This document shows, one piece after another, positions 1 to 7,632 of a stretch of DNA of 11,465 nt. Source of the DNA: Desulfobacterales bacterium (GTDB lineage: Bacteria; Desulfobacterota; DSM-4660; Desulfatiglandales; Desulfatiglandaceae); NCBI GenBank assembly GCA_021107495.1, contig JAIOSR010000369.1, positions 1 to 11,465 of the forward strand, in the 5' to 3' direction. Under the pieces are notes generated by a model. That model saw only the letters and a program-made list of their open reading frames with translations, made no database searches and was not told where the DNA came from. Position numbers and translations under genes: made by a program. Position 1 is the first letter of the stretch. Each line of letters begins with the position of its first letter.

Positions 1-2003
1 CCGCCGGGCATGGCTTGCCAGGCATTGACATAAAGATTTAGCAGCACTTGCTCGATCTGACCCTGATCTACTTCTACCGTCCACAAGTCCTGCTGGTATT
101 TTGACTGAATCACAATCTCCTTTTTAGTACGGGCAAACATCTCAGAGCTCATCATCATAAGCTCATTCAGATCAGTGGGCCTGACCTCATATTTTCCGCC
201 TCTGGCAAAGCCCAAAAGCTGTTTGGTGAGGTCTGCTCCTCTCCGGACGTATTGTTCAATATTTATCAGTTTTTCATAGTGGGAATGGCTGGAATCGACA
301 CCCAGGAGCATCAAGGAGGTATTCCCCTGTATAGCCATAAGCAGGTTATTGAAGTCATGGGCAATGCCCCCGGCTAAGGTGCCTATGGCTTCCATCTTCT
401 GAGCCTGTTGGAGTTGCTTCTCTAAAAGTTCCTTCTCTGTGACGTCCATGACGACACCCTGCATGGCCGATATGCCTTGATAGGTCACCGGAGTGGCATT
501 AACCTCGGCCCTGAAATTAGATCCGTCTTTTTTAATTGCGGTATAGATCACAGAATCGGAAGGAGGGAGTTCTCCTTTGATCTTGCCATCTATTCGCCGT
601 CTAAGCACATTGTGTTCGTCAGGGCTGACTACATCCCAGATAGACATACTGAGACCTTCTTCGACTCCGTATCCGAAGATTTCACTGATTTTTTCATTCA
701 GGAAAAGAAATCTACCGGAGGGCATTTCACATATAAAAAGCCCCAAAAGAACGTTCTCCACCAGGAACCTGTACCTCTGTTCACTCTGTCTCACAGCCTC
801 TTCGGCCTGCCTGCGAAACGTGACGTCCATCAACGAAGCAACCCTTTTTTTTGTCCCGGGGATCATTCCTACCGTACTAATTGTATCTTTTATGTTTCCC
901 TGCTTATCAACAAAGCCGAACTCATATTCTGTGGACGCCTTTCCCCCGTTTTTTATTCTTATTGTTTGGGATTTTTTTGTTTTTTCAAGATCTTCAGAAA
1001 GGACAAAATCCGTCCATCTCTTCTTGCCTACAACTTCATCTTGGGAGTACCCGCTGAGTTTTTCAAATTCCGTGTTCATCATAGAAATAATTTCGTCTTC
1101 TTCGATAATAACGGTTGCCGCACCGGTATTTTCAAATACACTGCGATATCTCTGTTCCGAGTCCCGCAGTGCTTTCTCGGCCTGTCTATGTTCGGTAATG
1201 TCTTTTATCCAGACCTGTATCCCCGGTTCTCCGCCGAAACCGATGGCCCGGGCATTTATATCAACGTAAAAACATGATCCGTCCTTGCGCAACATCCTTA
1301 CCTCGTAATGGGATGGCACGGCCTCTCCCTTCATACGCGCCTCTGCCCGACCTCTTGTCAACTCCTGATAATCAGGGTGGTATACAAGCCAGTGGTCCAA
1401 GCCCAACAACTCTCCTTCGTCATACCCTAACATCTCATGCAAACGCCGATTTGCAAATATTATCCTGGCCCCTTTTTGTACAAAGACGCCGTCAAAACTC
1501 TCCTCGACCAGGGTCTGGTAATGCTCTTTACTTTGCAGTATGGCATGTTCAGATCTCTTTCGGTGGCTTATGTCACGAATAATGCCCTGATATTCAAGAA
1601 CGGCTCCATTACCGGCCAGTCGAACAGTTACACTTAACAGGCAGTTTATCTTTGTACCGTCTTTTTTAAGCAAGTCCACCTCATAATCCAGGACTGACCC
1701 TTTTTGTTCCAGCGCCTGCTGAAACCTCTGTCCATCTTCCGGGCGAACATAGAACTCCCGGAAACTAACTCCCATGATCTCTTCTCCGGTATATCCGAAA
1801 AGCCCTAATGCGGCCTCGTTGATGTCGACGATCTCGCCCTCTCGAGTGGTAATGACAATGGCATCCCTGGAATTTTCAAAGAGTGTGCGGCATCTTTCCT
1901 CATTTGCCAGCATCTTTTTCTCTGCCAGTTTGCGGTCAAGGGATTCCTTTTCTAATTCATCAACCCTTTGTTTCAATGCCTCATAATCCGGTTTTTGGAT
2001 CAT
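1..2003 (-). CDS. Multi-PAS sensor histidine kinase, partial (C-terminus off the left edge)
   Basis: This is a probable cytoplasmic signal-sensing histidine kinase, with no membrane segment seen. About 667 residues are visible. After a short N-terminal coiled coil come four PAS domains at roughly residues 30-145, 155-270, 280-395 and 403-520, each ending in a PAC-like motif such as RDISHRK, KDITEHR or MDVTEKE. A linker with QKMEAIGTLAGGIAHDFNN follows; His549 is the expected phosphoacceptor. The frame ends at an N-box-like stretch (VLLNLYVNAWQAMPGG), so the rest of the ATPase domain, and any C-terminal receiver, lies outside the window. The GGIAHDFNN type of H-box is common in hybrid kinases of this group. 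The ATG at 2003 follows an in-frame TAA directly, so the start cannot lie further upstream; the ribosome site is weak. It lies 59 bp downstream of the next kinase on the same strand, with no evident terminator between them, so co-transcription is likely. The signal is unknown. Confidence 0.93.
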   Translation of the reverse strand, partial: MIQKPDYEALKQRVDELEKESLDRKLAEKKMLANEERCRTLFENSRDAIVITTREGEIVDINEAALGLFGYTGEEIMGVSFREFYVRPEDGQRFQQALEQKGSVLDYEVDLLKKDGTKINCLLSVTVRLAGNGAVLEYQGIIRDISHRKRSEHAILQSKEHYQTLVEESFDGVFVQKGARIIFANRRLHEMLGYDEGELLGLDHWLVYHPDYQELTRGRAEARMKGEAVPSHYEVRMLRKDGSCFYVDINARAIGFGGEPGIQVWIKDITEHRQAEKALRDSEQRYRSVFENTGAATVIIEEDEIISMMNTEFEKLSGYSQDEVVGKKRWTDFVLSEDLEKTKKSQTIRIKNGGKASTEYEFGFVDKQGNIKDTISTVGMIPGTKKRVASLMDVTFRRQAEEAVRQSEQRYRFLVENVLLGLFICEMPSGRFLFLNEKISEIFGYGVEEGLSMSIWDVVSPDEHNVLRRRIDGKIKGELPPSDSVIYTAIKKDGSNFRAEVNATPVTYQGISAMQGVVMDVTEKELLEKQLQQAQKMEAIGTLAGGIAHDFNNLLMAIQGNTSLMLLGVDSSHSHYEKLINIEQYVRRGADLTKQLLGFARGGKYEVRPTDLNELMMMSSEMFARTKKEIVIQSKYQQDLWTVEVDQGQIEQVLLNLYVNAWQAMPG

Positions 2004-2062
2004 TTAAGTATTACCCCGTGATGACTACTTGAACCCCGTAGCTTATTCTCAGCGAAAGCGCC

Positions 2063-4414
2063 TTATCTTGAATCTGCCGGGAAATTAATAGTAAAGGTTG
2101 TCCCTCCTGATTGATGGCAGTCTTCCTTGCTCGAGCAAAACTCGCATTCGCTGATCCTGCCTGGGCACACATCCGTCTCTTTTGGTATGAATTTACACCT
2201 TGAAGATATCATGTCTATTTTGAAATTATAGCGCTCGGAGAAGATTTTCATGCGTAACAGGTCGGCTCCTTTCCCGCCGGCATTGAAATCAAAGGGCCTT
2301 TTGGAGGAATATGCCATGGTATCCTGGGTAGCAAAAAAGCCTTCAAATATACGGCGCTGGGCGTCTTCTATGATACCGACTCCATAGTCGCGCACCACCA
2401 GTTCCGTGCCTTCCCCATTTTTTCGAACAATTACCTCTATTTTACCTTCATCCGGTGTGTTTTCTATGGCGTTTTTTAGGAGACCGTCAACCACTTTCCG
2501 TAAAGGATCCAGTGGCATATTTAATGGCATCGCAGGTTCAAGATGGCTTATAACTTCAACCTGTCGATGAGAAAACAGATGCTTAAGATCTTCAAATCTC
2601 TTTTTGACATATTCACCCAAGATAATCCTTTCCGGTACGATTTTTTTGGTTCCAAAGGTCTCCTCAATCCGTTTTCCTATGGCTTCGACGACAGGACCTT
2701 CTCCCAACTGCTCGGCAAAAAGAGTCTCAATTTCATCCTTGCATTCGTCGAGCATCAGGGAAAGAAGATCAAATACCTTGTAATCTTTACCATGCATGAT
2801 ATCTTCCACCTGGTTTTGGATCTCCATTATTCGGTCCAGATTCCTTTTGCTTCTCTCTATTGTTGCCTTCCATTTATTTTCGGGAAGGGTTGCCAGTTTT
2901 TTTACCAGTATATTTATAGAACCTGAGAGCACGGAAACCGGGGTCTTCAATTCATGGGACAGGTGGTTCATAACTTTGTCTTTTGCCCTGTTCAGACTTG
3001 TAACCTCCCTGTATGCTCCCTTCAATTCCTCAGCGAACCTGGCGTTTTCAATGGAAAGGGCAACTGTTCCCGCTATCATATTCAACATCTCGACATCAGT
3101 CTCGTCAAAAGCCCCTTCCTTTTTATTGATGGCGCATAATACTCCGAAGATACGGTCACTGCTTTTCAGGGGCATGAGAAGCAGATTCCTTGTCTCGTAT
3201 CCCAGCTTTCTGTCTCTTTCCTTGTAAAAACCCGGATCCTCGGAGGCGTCTGAAACAACGATAGGTTCACCCGTCCTGATAACCTTGCCTGCCACAAGCT
3301 GATCAATGGGAAACCGGATTTCCTTTACTCTTTGCTGGGTAGCGGTGTCATCATAGGCCACGCCCTGAAAAAATAGTTCTTCCTTTTCCTCATCGAGCAA
3401 TATGATAAGCGAACCTTCTGACTCCAGAAGTAGTTTGACCTCGCTGCTGATATAATCTAACAGTTCTTTTAAGTCGGGATATTCCGGGAGGGCCATGCTG
3501 ATATGCAGTATTGCCTCGTTGTTGCGAGCGATCCTCTTTTCCTTGGTTATGTCCCTCAGTATTACAATTTCTCCGCCGGCCTCTTCTTCCCCCTCCGAAT
3601 ATATTCCGGCCCTCATTATTACATCCAGAATCCGGCCGTCCTTTGTCAGGCGCTTGGTTTCGTGTCTTAGTATGATCTTTTTATCAAGAAGTTCCTTGAT
3701 CATCTCGCTGGTTTGCTGCTCCATACCAGGTGGAGCATATGGTATGGTCTTTCCTTCCAATTCCTCAAGGGTCCAGCCGAAGATTTCGGTGAATTCGGAG
3801 TTCAGGTAAAAGACACGGCCATCCAGGTTGAATATAACCATGGGGTAAGGGACAAAATCCAGGAAGTTTATCAGGCGCCTCTCGGATTTGCTAAGACCCT
3901 GCTCAGCGAGTTTCCGCTCGGTGACATCCTGCAGGGTTTCTATTGCGCCGGTGATATTTCCCTGAGCGTCCTTTAGGGGTGAAGCGGTAAAAAAAAGCCA
4001 TGTGTCGCCTTTCTTCAGATCGCGAAAAAGCCTCTCAGACTCATACCCTCCATCAGTAACTACGGATTTTTTATACTTCCCGCGATAGTACTTGGCGATT
4101 TTTTCTTCTGATGCATTGTCAACGATAAGGTCAGCCATGACCGGTCTTTCTTTAGGGTAGAAAGCAGCCCACTGTTTTCGGGTCCCGATTATCTCATGCG
4201 CAGAAATACCTGTCAGGTTCTCATAAGCCCTGTTAACGTGGGTGACAGTGTGATTATTATCAATTACAAAGGTTGGAATGGAAGTCTCTTGAAGGATCTG
4301 GAAAAGCCTTTTTTCGCTTAGTAGCAAGGCCTCCTCTGTTTTTTTCCGCTCAAAAACTTCTTTTTCAAGCTCACTGGCTCTTTTCTCCAGTTCTTCATAA
4401 GTTATTTTTGCCAC
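2063..4414 (-). CDS. PAS-PAS-GAF sensor histidine kinase with C-terminal cysteine cluster
   Basis: This is a soluble sensor kinase of about 783 residues from the proposed GTG start. Numbering here uses the in-frame ATG at 4438 (791 residues). An N-terminal coiled coil (10-38) leads into PAS1 (about 40-178, ending LQDVTERK), PAS2 (185-302, ending LRDITKEK), GAF (308-470), HisKA with HLSHELKTP (His495) and a HATPase domain (about 640-787). Its N-box is LLKNAIENTPDEG and its G1 box is DYGVGI; the G2 region is atypical (GGKGADLLRMK). Two oddities are a spacer of about 90 residues between HisKA and HATPase, and five cysteines (748, 758, 765, 768, 774) inserted before the last strand GGTTFTINFP. 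I prefer GTG at 4414 because GGAGGG precedes it by 10 nt; ATG at 4438 has only a distant GGGG. No partner response regulator is in the window. Family assignment is firm; ligand and target are unknown. Confidence 0.93.
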   Translation of the reverse strand: MAKITYEELEKRASELEKEVFERKKTEEALLLSEKRLFQILQETSIPTFVIDNNHTVTHVNRAYENLTGISAHEIIGTRKQWAAFYPKERPVMADLIVDNASEEKIAKYYRGKYKKSVVTDGGYESERLFRDLKKGDTWLFFTASPLKDAQGNITGAIETLQDVTERKLAEQGLSKSERRLINFLDFVPYPMVIFNLDGRVFYLNSEFTEIFGWTLEELEGKTIPYAPPGMEQQTSEMIKELLDKKIILRHETKRLTKDGRILDVIMRAGIYSEGEEEAGGEIVILRDITKEKRIARNNEAILHISMALPEYPDLKELLDYISSEVKLLLESEGSLIILLDEEKEELFFQGVAYDDTATQQRVKEIRFPIDQLVAGKVIRTGEPIVVSDASEDPGFYKERDRKLGYETRNLLLMPLKSSDRIFGVLCAINKKEGAFDETDVEMLNMIAGTVALSIENARFAEELKGAYREVTSLNRAKDKVMNHLSHELKTPVSVLSGSINILVKKLATLPENKWKATIERSKRNLDRIMEIQNQVEDIMHGKDYKVFDLLSLMLDECKDEIETLFAEQLGEGPVVEAIGKRIEETFGTKKIVPERIILGEYVKKRFEDLKHLFSHRQVEVISHLEPAMPLNMPLDPLRKVVDGLLKNAIENTPDEGKIEVIVRKNGEGTELVVRDYGVGIIEDAQRRIFEGFFATQDTMAYSSKRPFDFNAGGKGADLLRMKIFSERYNFKIDMISSRCKFIPKETDVCPGRISECEFCSSKEDCHQSGGTTFTINFPADSR

Positions 4415-4424
4415 AATTAAAAAA

Positions 4425-4430
4425 CCCTCC
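4425..4430 (-). promoter_or_regulatory. Ribosome binding site deciding the GTG start of the PAS-GAF kinase
   Basis: On the minus strand this reads GGAGGG, 10 nt ahead of the GTG at 4414-4412. The alternative ATG at 4438 lies upstream of this site and lacks a comparable one, so the annotated protein is probably eight residues shorter than the longest reading frame. Confidence 0.6.
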
Positions 4431-4618
4431 AAATGCATTAAAACACAAAAACCCCATTAAGCTTCTTTATCCTTGGCTGATCTCAATATTTCTTATGCCG
4501 CAGGTAATTTTCAGGCCTGTTAACGTGCCGTTTTTATACCCCTTCATTTCTGCTTTTTGTTGTCAATTCGCTATGGCCCCAAAAATTTTGTGCATATTCC
4601 GGTAGAAGTCTGCAAATG

Positions 4619-5677
4619 TTAAAAGACGCTCGAGGCGCTAAACTTTTGGGATAGCTGGGACAGCAGGTTCAGGCATTTTCTTGCCGCTTCCGGTGTCATG
4701 GTGCCCATGCCGCAGGACGGTGTGAGGATGGATCTTTGGGCGAGTAGTTGAGGTTCTATTCCCCATTCATAAACACGGTAAAGGCCCTCATTGAGTTTGG
4801 CAAAGAGGTCTTCTGTTGATTCCTGGCCGGTGAAATCTGATGTGGGGACGATTCCCCATGCCACGGTCCCACCTCCCTTTAGGAACGGCACAATATTATC
4901 CGGATAAAGCAAGAAATAGTCCATATATCCAAACGCATCAAAGTTGATTATGTCGGGACCGGCTTCTATGATCATGGACCAATCCGTGTTCCCGCAACAG
5001 TGAATCCCGATCAAGGTGTCGGAATGTTCCCGCAGGTAATTAATGATCGTGCGAAGGCTATCTACGACCACATGGCGTTCAACAGGTGAGAAGGCCGATC
5101 CAAAACCGGAGAGGGAGGGTTCGTCTATGAATATTATTGTTTCTTTCCCGGACTTTTCGAGTTTCCTGACCTGCCAGAGGGCCTTAATGGCCAGGCCGTT
5201 CACCAAGGCCTCCAAGATTTCGGGGTTGTAAAGCACTGATTTACCGTTCAGATCGGTGATGCTTGATGCAAATGTGATGGGACCTGTTGTATGCCCCTTG
5301 ATGTAGCAGGCGTCATCCTGACCCTGTTCAACTATCTCTAACAGGGTATAAAGGCCCGGGGCATATGCTTTGCTCATGGCAAAGTAGTCAATCTCCTGGG
5401 ACAAAAAATGGTCATAGAAGGTAACGAGTTCCGACTCTGTACTTTTTTCGCCTGATATGAAAAGCGACCTCTTTTCTTCATCGATTTCCAGGAGGGGTAG
5501 ACCTTCACTGTACTGTATGGACATATCTTCCAGGAAACTGCGTTTTACAAGTTGTGGCCAGAAGGGTATGGAAGGGATCGTTTTCAGAATTTCACGGCAG
5601 GTGGCCTCAATTTCTTGGAAAGGAACGCTTCCGATGCCGGTGGCTAAAAAATTAAAAGCGGGCGCTCTATCACGCAT
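4619..5677 (-). CDS. MetE-like (UROD/MetE superfamily) methyltransferase, catalytic domain only
   Basis: This 352-residue TIM-barrel-type protein resembles the C-terminal catalytic half of cobalamin-independent methionine synthase (MetE, about 750 residues) and lacks the N-terminal half. Visible motifs are TGIGSVPF (13-20), IPFWPQLVKRSF (37-48), GHTTGPITF (128-136), IDEPSLS (184-190), GIHCCGN (224-230) and TPSCGMGTMTPEAARKC (319-335). In MetE, zinc is held by His, Cys, Glu and Cys. Here His226, Cys228 and Cys322 are plausible equivalents; the Glu is not obvious and Asp247 lies in the expected region. The enzyme probably moves a methyl group to a thiol such as homocysteine, perhaps from a methyl-corrinoid rather than methyl-folate, as known for core-MetE proteins; donor and acceptor are inference. 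The ATG at 5677 has AGGAG 7 nt upstream, inside the end of the TPR gene. The two genes overlap by 8 bp, suggesting translational coupling. Confidence 0.85.
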   Translation of the reverse strand: MRDRAPAFNFLATGIGSVPFQEIEATCREILKTIPSIPFWPQLVKRSFLEDMSIQYSEGLPLLEIDEEKRSLFISGEKSTESELVTFYDHFLSQEIDYFAMSKAYAPGLYTLLEIVEQGQDDACYIKGHTTGPITFASSITDLNGKSVLYNPEILEALVNGLAIKALWQVRKLEKSGKETIIFIDEPSLSGFGSAFSPVERHVVVDSLRTIINYLREHSDTLIGIHCCGNTDWSMIIEAGPDIINFDAFGYMDYFLLYPDNIVPFLKGGGTVAWGIVPTSDFTGQESTEDLFAKLNEGLYRVYEWGIEPQLLAQRSILTPSCGMGTMTPEAARKCLNLLSQLSQKFSASSVF

Positions 5678-6581
5678 GGCCTGACTCCTGGATCCTTTCC
5701 AGCCATCCTTCTAAAACCGAGATCATTTTTTCCGTTCTCGCCCTGATCGCATCCTCGGGAGGCACCTTTTTCTCTGGTTTTTCGGAAACTTGTTCCTTAA
5801 GCTCTTCAAGGCGCTTTATGGAAGCCTTGTCCTCGGGGTTATCGAGTACTACCCTTTCATAAGTGCTGATGGCCTCATGTACCAGTCCCTGGTTATAATA
5901 GATCTCCGCAAGCGTTGGCGTTGCAAGATCAGTGAATGCTTCACCTTCCTCTTCTGCGAGCGGGGTAACCTCCTCGGGCACACCTTCAATCTCTTCTTCC
6001 CCGGCAGTCACGATTTCTTCCGATATTTCCGGGAGGAACTCTTCTTCAATTTTTTCTTCTTCGACTGAGGCAACTTCCTCGGGGGGCTCCGGGGGTTCTG
6101 TTATTATCTCTTCTTCGAATTCTTCCTCTAAGGCAGGGCCTGTTTCCTTCGGAATTTCGGGAGCTTCCGCCAGGGGTTCTTCTTCAACCGGTTTTATTTT
6201 GGCTAAGAGATCGACTGCTTCCTGGTCGTCCGGGTTGTGTGCAAGATATCGTTTGAGGGCATCGGAAGCTTCCTCATGTCTTTTTTGACGGATGTAAATT
6301 TCGGCCTGAAGTTTATATGCGGGAATCAGGTTTTTTATATCTGACGTTATCCTGTCTAATTCCCTCTCTGCCTGGCCGATAAAGCCCATTTCAAGGTAAG
6401 TCTCTGCCAGGAGGTTCCTTAGACTTATATCATTCGGGTAAAAGTCCAGGGCCTTTAGACATTCAGTGATCACCTCACCGAATCGTCCTTCTTCTTTGAT
6501 TTTGCTGAGCACCAAAAAAACGGTATTCTGAGAAGGTCCACTTCCTAAGATCCGGCCAAAAATATCATTCGAATTTTCCAT
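5670..6581 (-). CDS. Tetratricopeptide repeat protein with acidic linker
   Basis: This is a 303-residue soluble protein and probable scaffold for protein-protein contacts. About three TPR-like helical hairpins occupy residues 19-125, for example NLLAETYLEMGFIGQAEREL and KLQAEIYIRQKRHEEASDAL. A Glu/Pro-rich, probably disordered stretch follows at 131-218, then a further TPR at 221-254 (TLAEIYYNQGLVHEAISTYE) and an amphipathic C-terminal helix (276-298, with MISVLEGWLERIQ). No signal peptide or membrane segment is seen. I chose ATG 6581 because GGGAGG precedes it by 9 nt; a longer frame reaches 6620 without such a site. Its start overlaps the end of the ftsB-like gene by 17 bp and its end overlaps the methyltransferase start by 8 bp. 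It therefore belongs to a tightly packed operon with exbD and the division-like protein. The specific role is unknown. Confidence 0.88.
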   Translation of the reverse strand: MENSNDIFGRILGSGPSQNTVFLVLSKIKEEGRFGEVITECLKALDFYPNDISLRNLLAETYLEMGFIGQAERELDRITSDIKNLIPAYKLQAEIYIRQKRHEEASDALKRYLAHNPDDQEAVDLLAKIKPVEEEPLAEAPEIPKETGPALEEEFEEEIITEPPEPPEEVASVEEEKIEEEFLPEISEEIVTAGEEEIEGVPEEVTPLAEEEGEAFTDLATPTLAEIYYNQGLVHEAISTYERVVLDNPEDKASIKRLEELKEQVSEKPEKKVPPEDAIRARTEKMISVLEGWLERIQESGHA

Positions 6582-6996
6582 TGCGCTGCACCTCCCTTTC
6601 GGATCGCCCGTTTTTCTCACGGTGTTGGGCCTTTTTTGTTATGCTTCCGGTATCCTTACTGTGAGTTTCTTTTTTATCAAACCGGTATATTATCTCGTTT
6701 TTCTTGATGAGGCTGAGCTCCTTCCTTGCCACGGATTCAATATATTCCATATCCGTTCGAAGGCGATGCACTTCTTCGAGCAGGGTCTGGTTTTCCTCTG
6801 CCAATTGGTGTATCCTGTCCACATAGGCCTTACGCTCCATCTCAGTGCGGTATAAATGTATAAGACCCTGCTCACCGAACCCCAGCCAGGCCATGACGGG
6901 TGCTAAGAAGCAGAGGAGAATCAATGGGATTTTCCAGATTTTTCTCTTTTTAGATGCCAGTTCAGTACACCTTTTTGGGCTCCCACTGGGCCGCAA
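6565..6996 (-). CDS. FtsB/DivIC-like septum formation initiator protein
   Basis: This small bitopic membrane protein has up to 143 residues. A basic N-terminus (KKRK at 16-19) precedes one membrane segment (about 21-40, WKIPLILLCFLAPVMAWLGF). A coiled coil follows (about 50-85, with RIHQLAEENQTLLEEVHRLR), then the family's closing motif (YIESVARKELSLIKKNEIIYRF, 85-106). FtsB/DivIC proteins link FtsL and FtsQ in the divisome and act on the periplasmic side. Here a basic, low-complexity tail of about 37 residues follows the usual end. The start is uncertain: no ATG lies before the membrane segment. TTG at 6996 overlaps exbD by 35 bp; CTG at 6960 lies 7 nt after an AAGGTG and just past the exbD stop. 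Either way translation looks coupled to exbD. Family assignment is good, the N-terminus is not. Confidence 0.82.
   Translation of the reverse strand: MRPSGSPKRCTELASKKRKIWKIPLILLCFLAPVMAWLGFGEQGLIHLYRTEMERKAYVDRIHQLAEENQTLLEEVHRLRTDMEYIESVARKELSLIKKNEIIYRFDKKETHSKDTGSITKKAQHREKNGRSEREVQRNGKFE
6591..6596 (-). promoter_or_regulatory. Ribosome binding site of the TPR gene
   Basis: The minus strand reads AAGGGAGGTG around this point, 9 nt before the ATG at 6581. It lies within the 3' end of the ftsB-like gene and favours 6581 over any start further upstream. Confidence 0.65.
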
Positions 6997-7378
6997 TAAT
7001 AATGGAAGATACGCCCGCCCTTTTTGCGAGGTCCATTACATGAACCACCGTGCCGTGTTTTACGTCTTTGTCCGCCTGCAAAAGCAGGTGAATAAGACCT
7101 TCTTTCTCAACGATGTTTTGAAGTCTCGGACCGATGTCCTTGAGATCAATCTTTTTATCCTTGATAAAAGTGCGGCCCTCTCTGTCAATCACTATCGTGA
7201 TTTTGTGGTCGCCACTGTCGTATGCCTTCTGGGCCACTTTGGGCAGCCTTATGGGAATCCCTGAAGCAACGTTAAAATGGGAGGTTACCATAAAAAAAAT
7301 CAAGAGCAAAAAGACGACATCAATCAGGGGCGCAATCCCCAGCGTGGGCTCTTCCTCTTTGGGTTTTCGAAATCGCAT
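6962..7378 (-). CDS. exbD: ExbD/TolR-family biopolymer transport protein
   Basis: This 138-residue inner-membrane protein has a short cytoplasmic N-terminus (MRFRKPKEEE), one membrane segment (about 15-34) and a periplasmic domain. The membrane segment carries the family motif APLIDVVFLLLIFFMVTS; Asp20 is the residue used in proton-driven motors of the ExbB-ExbD, TolQ-TolR and MotA-MotB type. The periplasmic part has the usual strands (HKITIVIDREGRTFI; HLLLQADKDVKHGTVVHVMD) and ends near IIIAAQW. With ExbB it would convert proton motive force into work on the envelope. No TonB, TolA, TolB or Pal gene is in the window, so ExbD and TolR cannot be told apart by context. The ATG at 7378 has no strong ribosome site. 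The gene is separated from exbB by an unusually long repeat-bearing gap and runs directly into the ftsB-like gene. Confidence 0.92.
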   Translation of the reverse strand: MRFRKPKEEEPTLGIAPLIDVVFLLLIFFMVTSHFNVASGIPIRLPKVAQKAYDSGDHKITIVIDREGRTFIKDKKIDLKDIGPRLQNIVEKEGLIHLLLQADKDVKHGTVVHVMDLAKRAGVSSIIIAAQWEPKKVY

Positions 7379-7402
7379 GGCTTATTAAAACCTACAGTGA
7401 GC

Positions 7403-7430
7403 GGTTCAAGGTTCAAGGTTCAAGGTTCAA
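7403..7430. repeat. Four perfect tandem copies of GGTTCAA
   Basis: GGTTCAA repeats at 7403, 7410, 7417 and 7424 without a mismatch, followed by a degenerate fifth unit (AGGTTAT). Single copies in reverse orientation (TTGAACC) occur at 7582-7588 on the other side of the gap. Confidence 0.92.
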
Positions 7431-7563
7431 AGGTTATAATCCATCGAAATCCATCACTTTACAGCACAATACCAAGATTAATTTTTTTCACCCATTGGAT
7501 AAAACATCCGTGTCGTCTCTACCGAGGTATCATTCTTTTGATATCAGACAGTTAGGGCTCTTT

Positions 7564-7632
7564 AACCGTGAACCGTGAACGTTGAACCGCTTAACCCAGG
7601 TAAAACCCGTAGGGGTTCAGAGGTTCACGGTT
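7564..7632. repeat. Inverted repeat AACCGTGAACC / GGTTCACGGTT
   Basis: AACCGTGAACC at 7564-7574 is perfectly complementary to GGTTCACGGTT at 7622-7632. The left arm continues as a second CCGTGAAC unit and a TTGAACC. It lies 30 bp beyond the exbB stop codon in transcription order, so exbB mRNA could fold here. Confidence 0.8.

Noticed and set aside
477..1277. Long plus-strand reading frames opposite the four-PAS kinase.
   Set aside because: They are antisense to a continuous PAS-domain coding frame and show no recognisable domain or ribosome site.
4508..4531. GGCACG followed by TTAACAGG on the minus strand, as a sigma54-type site.
   Set aside because: The GG is present but no GC doublet sits at the correct distance, so the -12 element is missing.
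4524..4568. TTGACA and TATAAA on the minus strand ahead of the PAS-GAF kinase, as a promoter.
   Set aside because: The spacing is about 22 nt, too long for a normal sigma70 promoter.
5932..6288. Ser-rich plus-strand reading frame opposite the TPR gene.
   Set aside because: It is the antisense of the Glu-rich linker, whose codons read as serine on the other strand.
7602..7617. AACCC-CTAC-GGGTT hairpin followed by TTTTA after exbB on the minus strand, as a terminator.
   Set aside because: The stem is only 5 bp and the T-run is short; it lies within the repeat family and could arise by chance. At most a weak attenuator.
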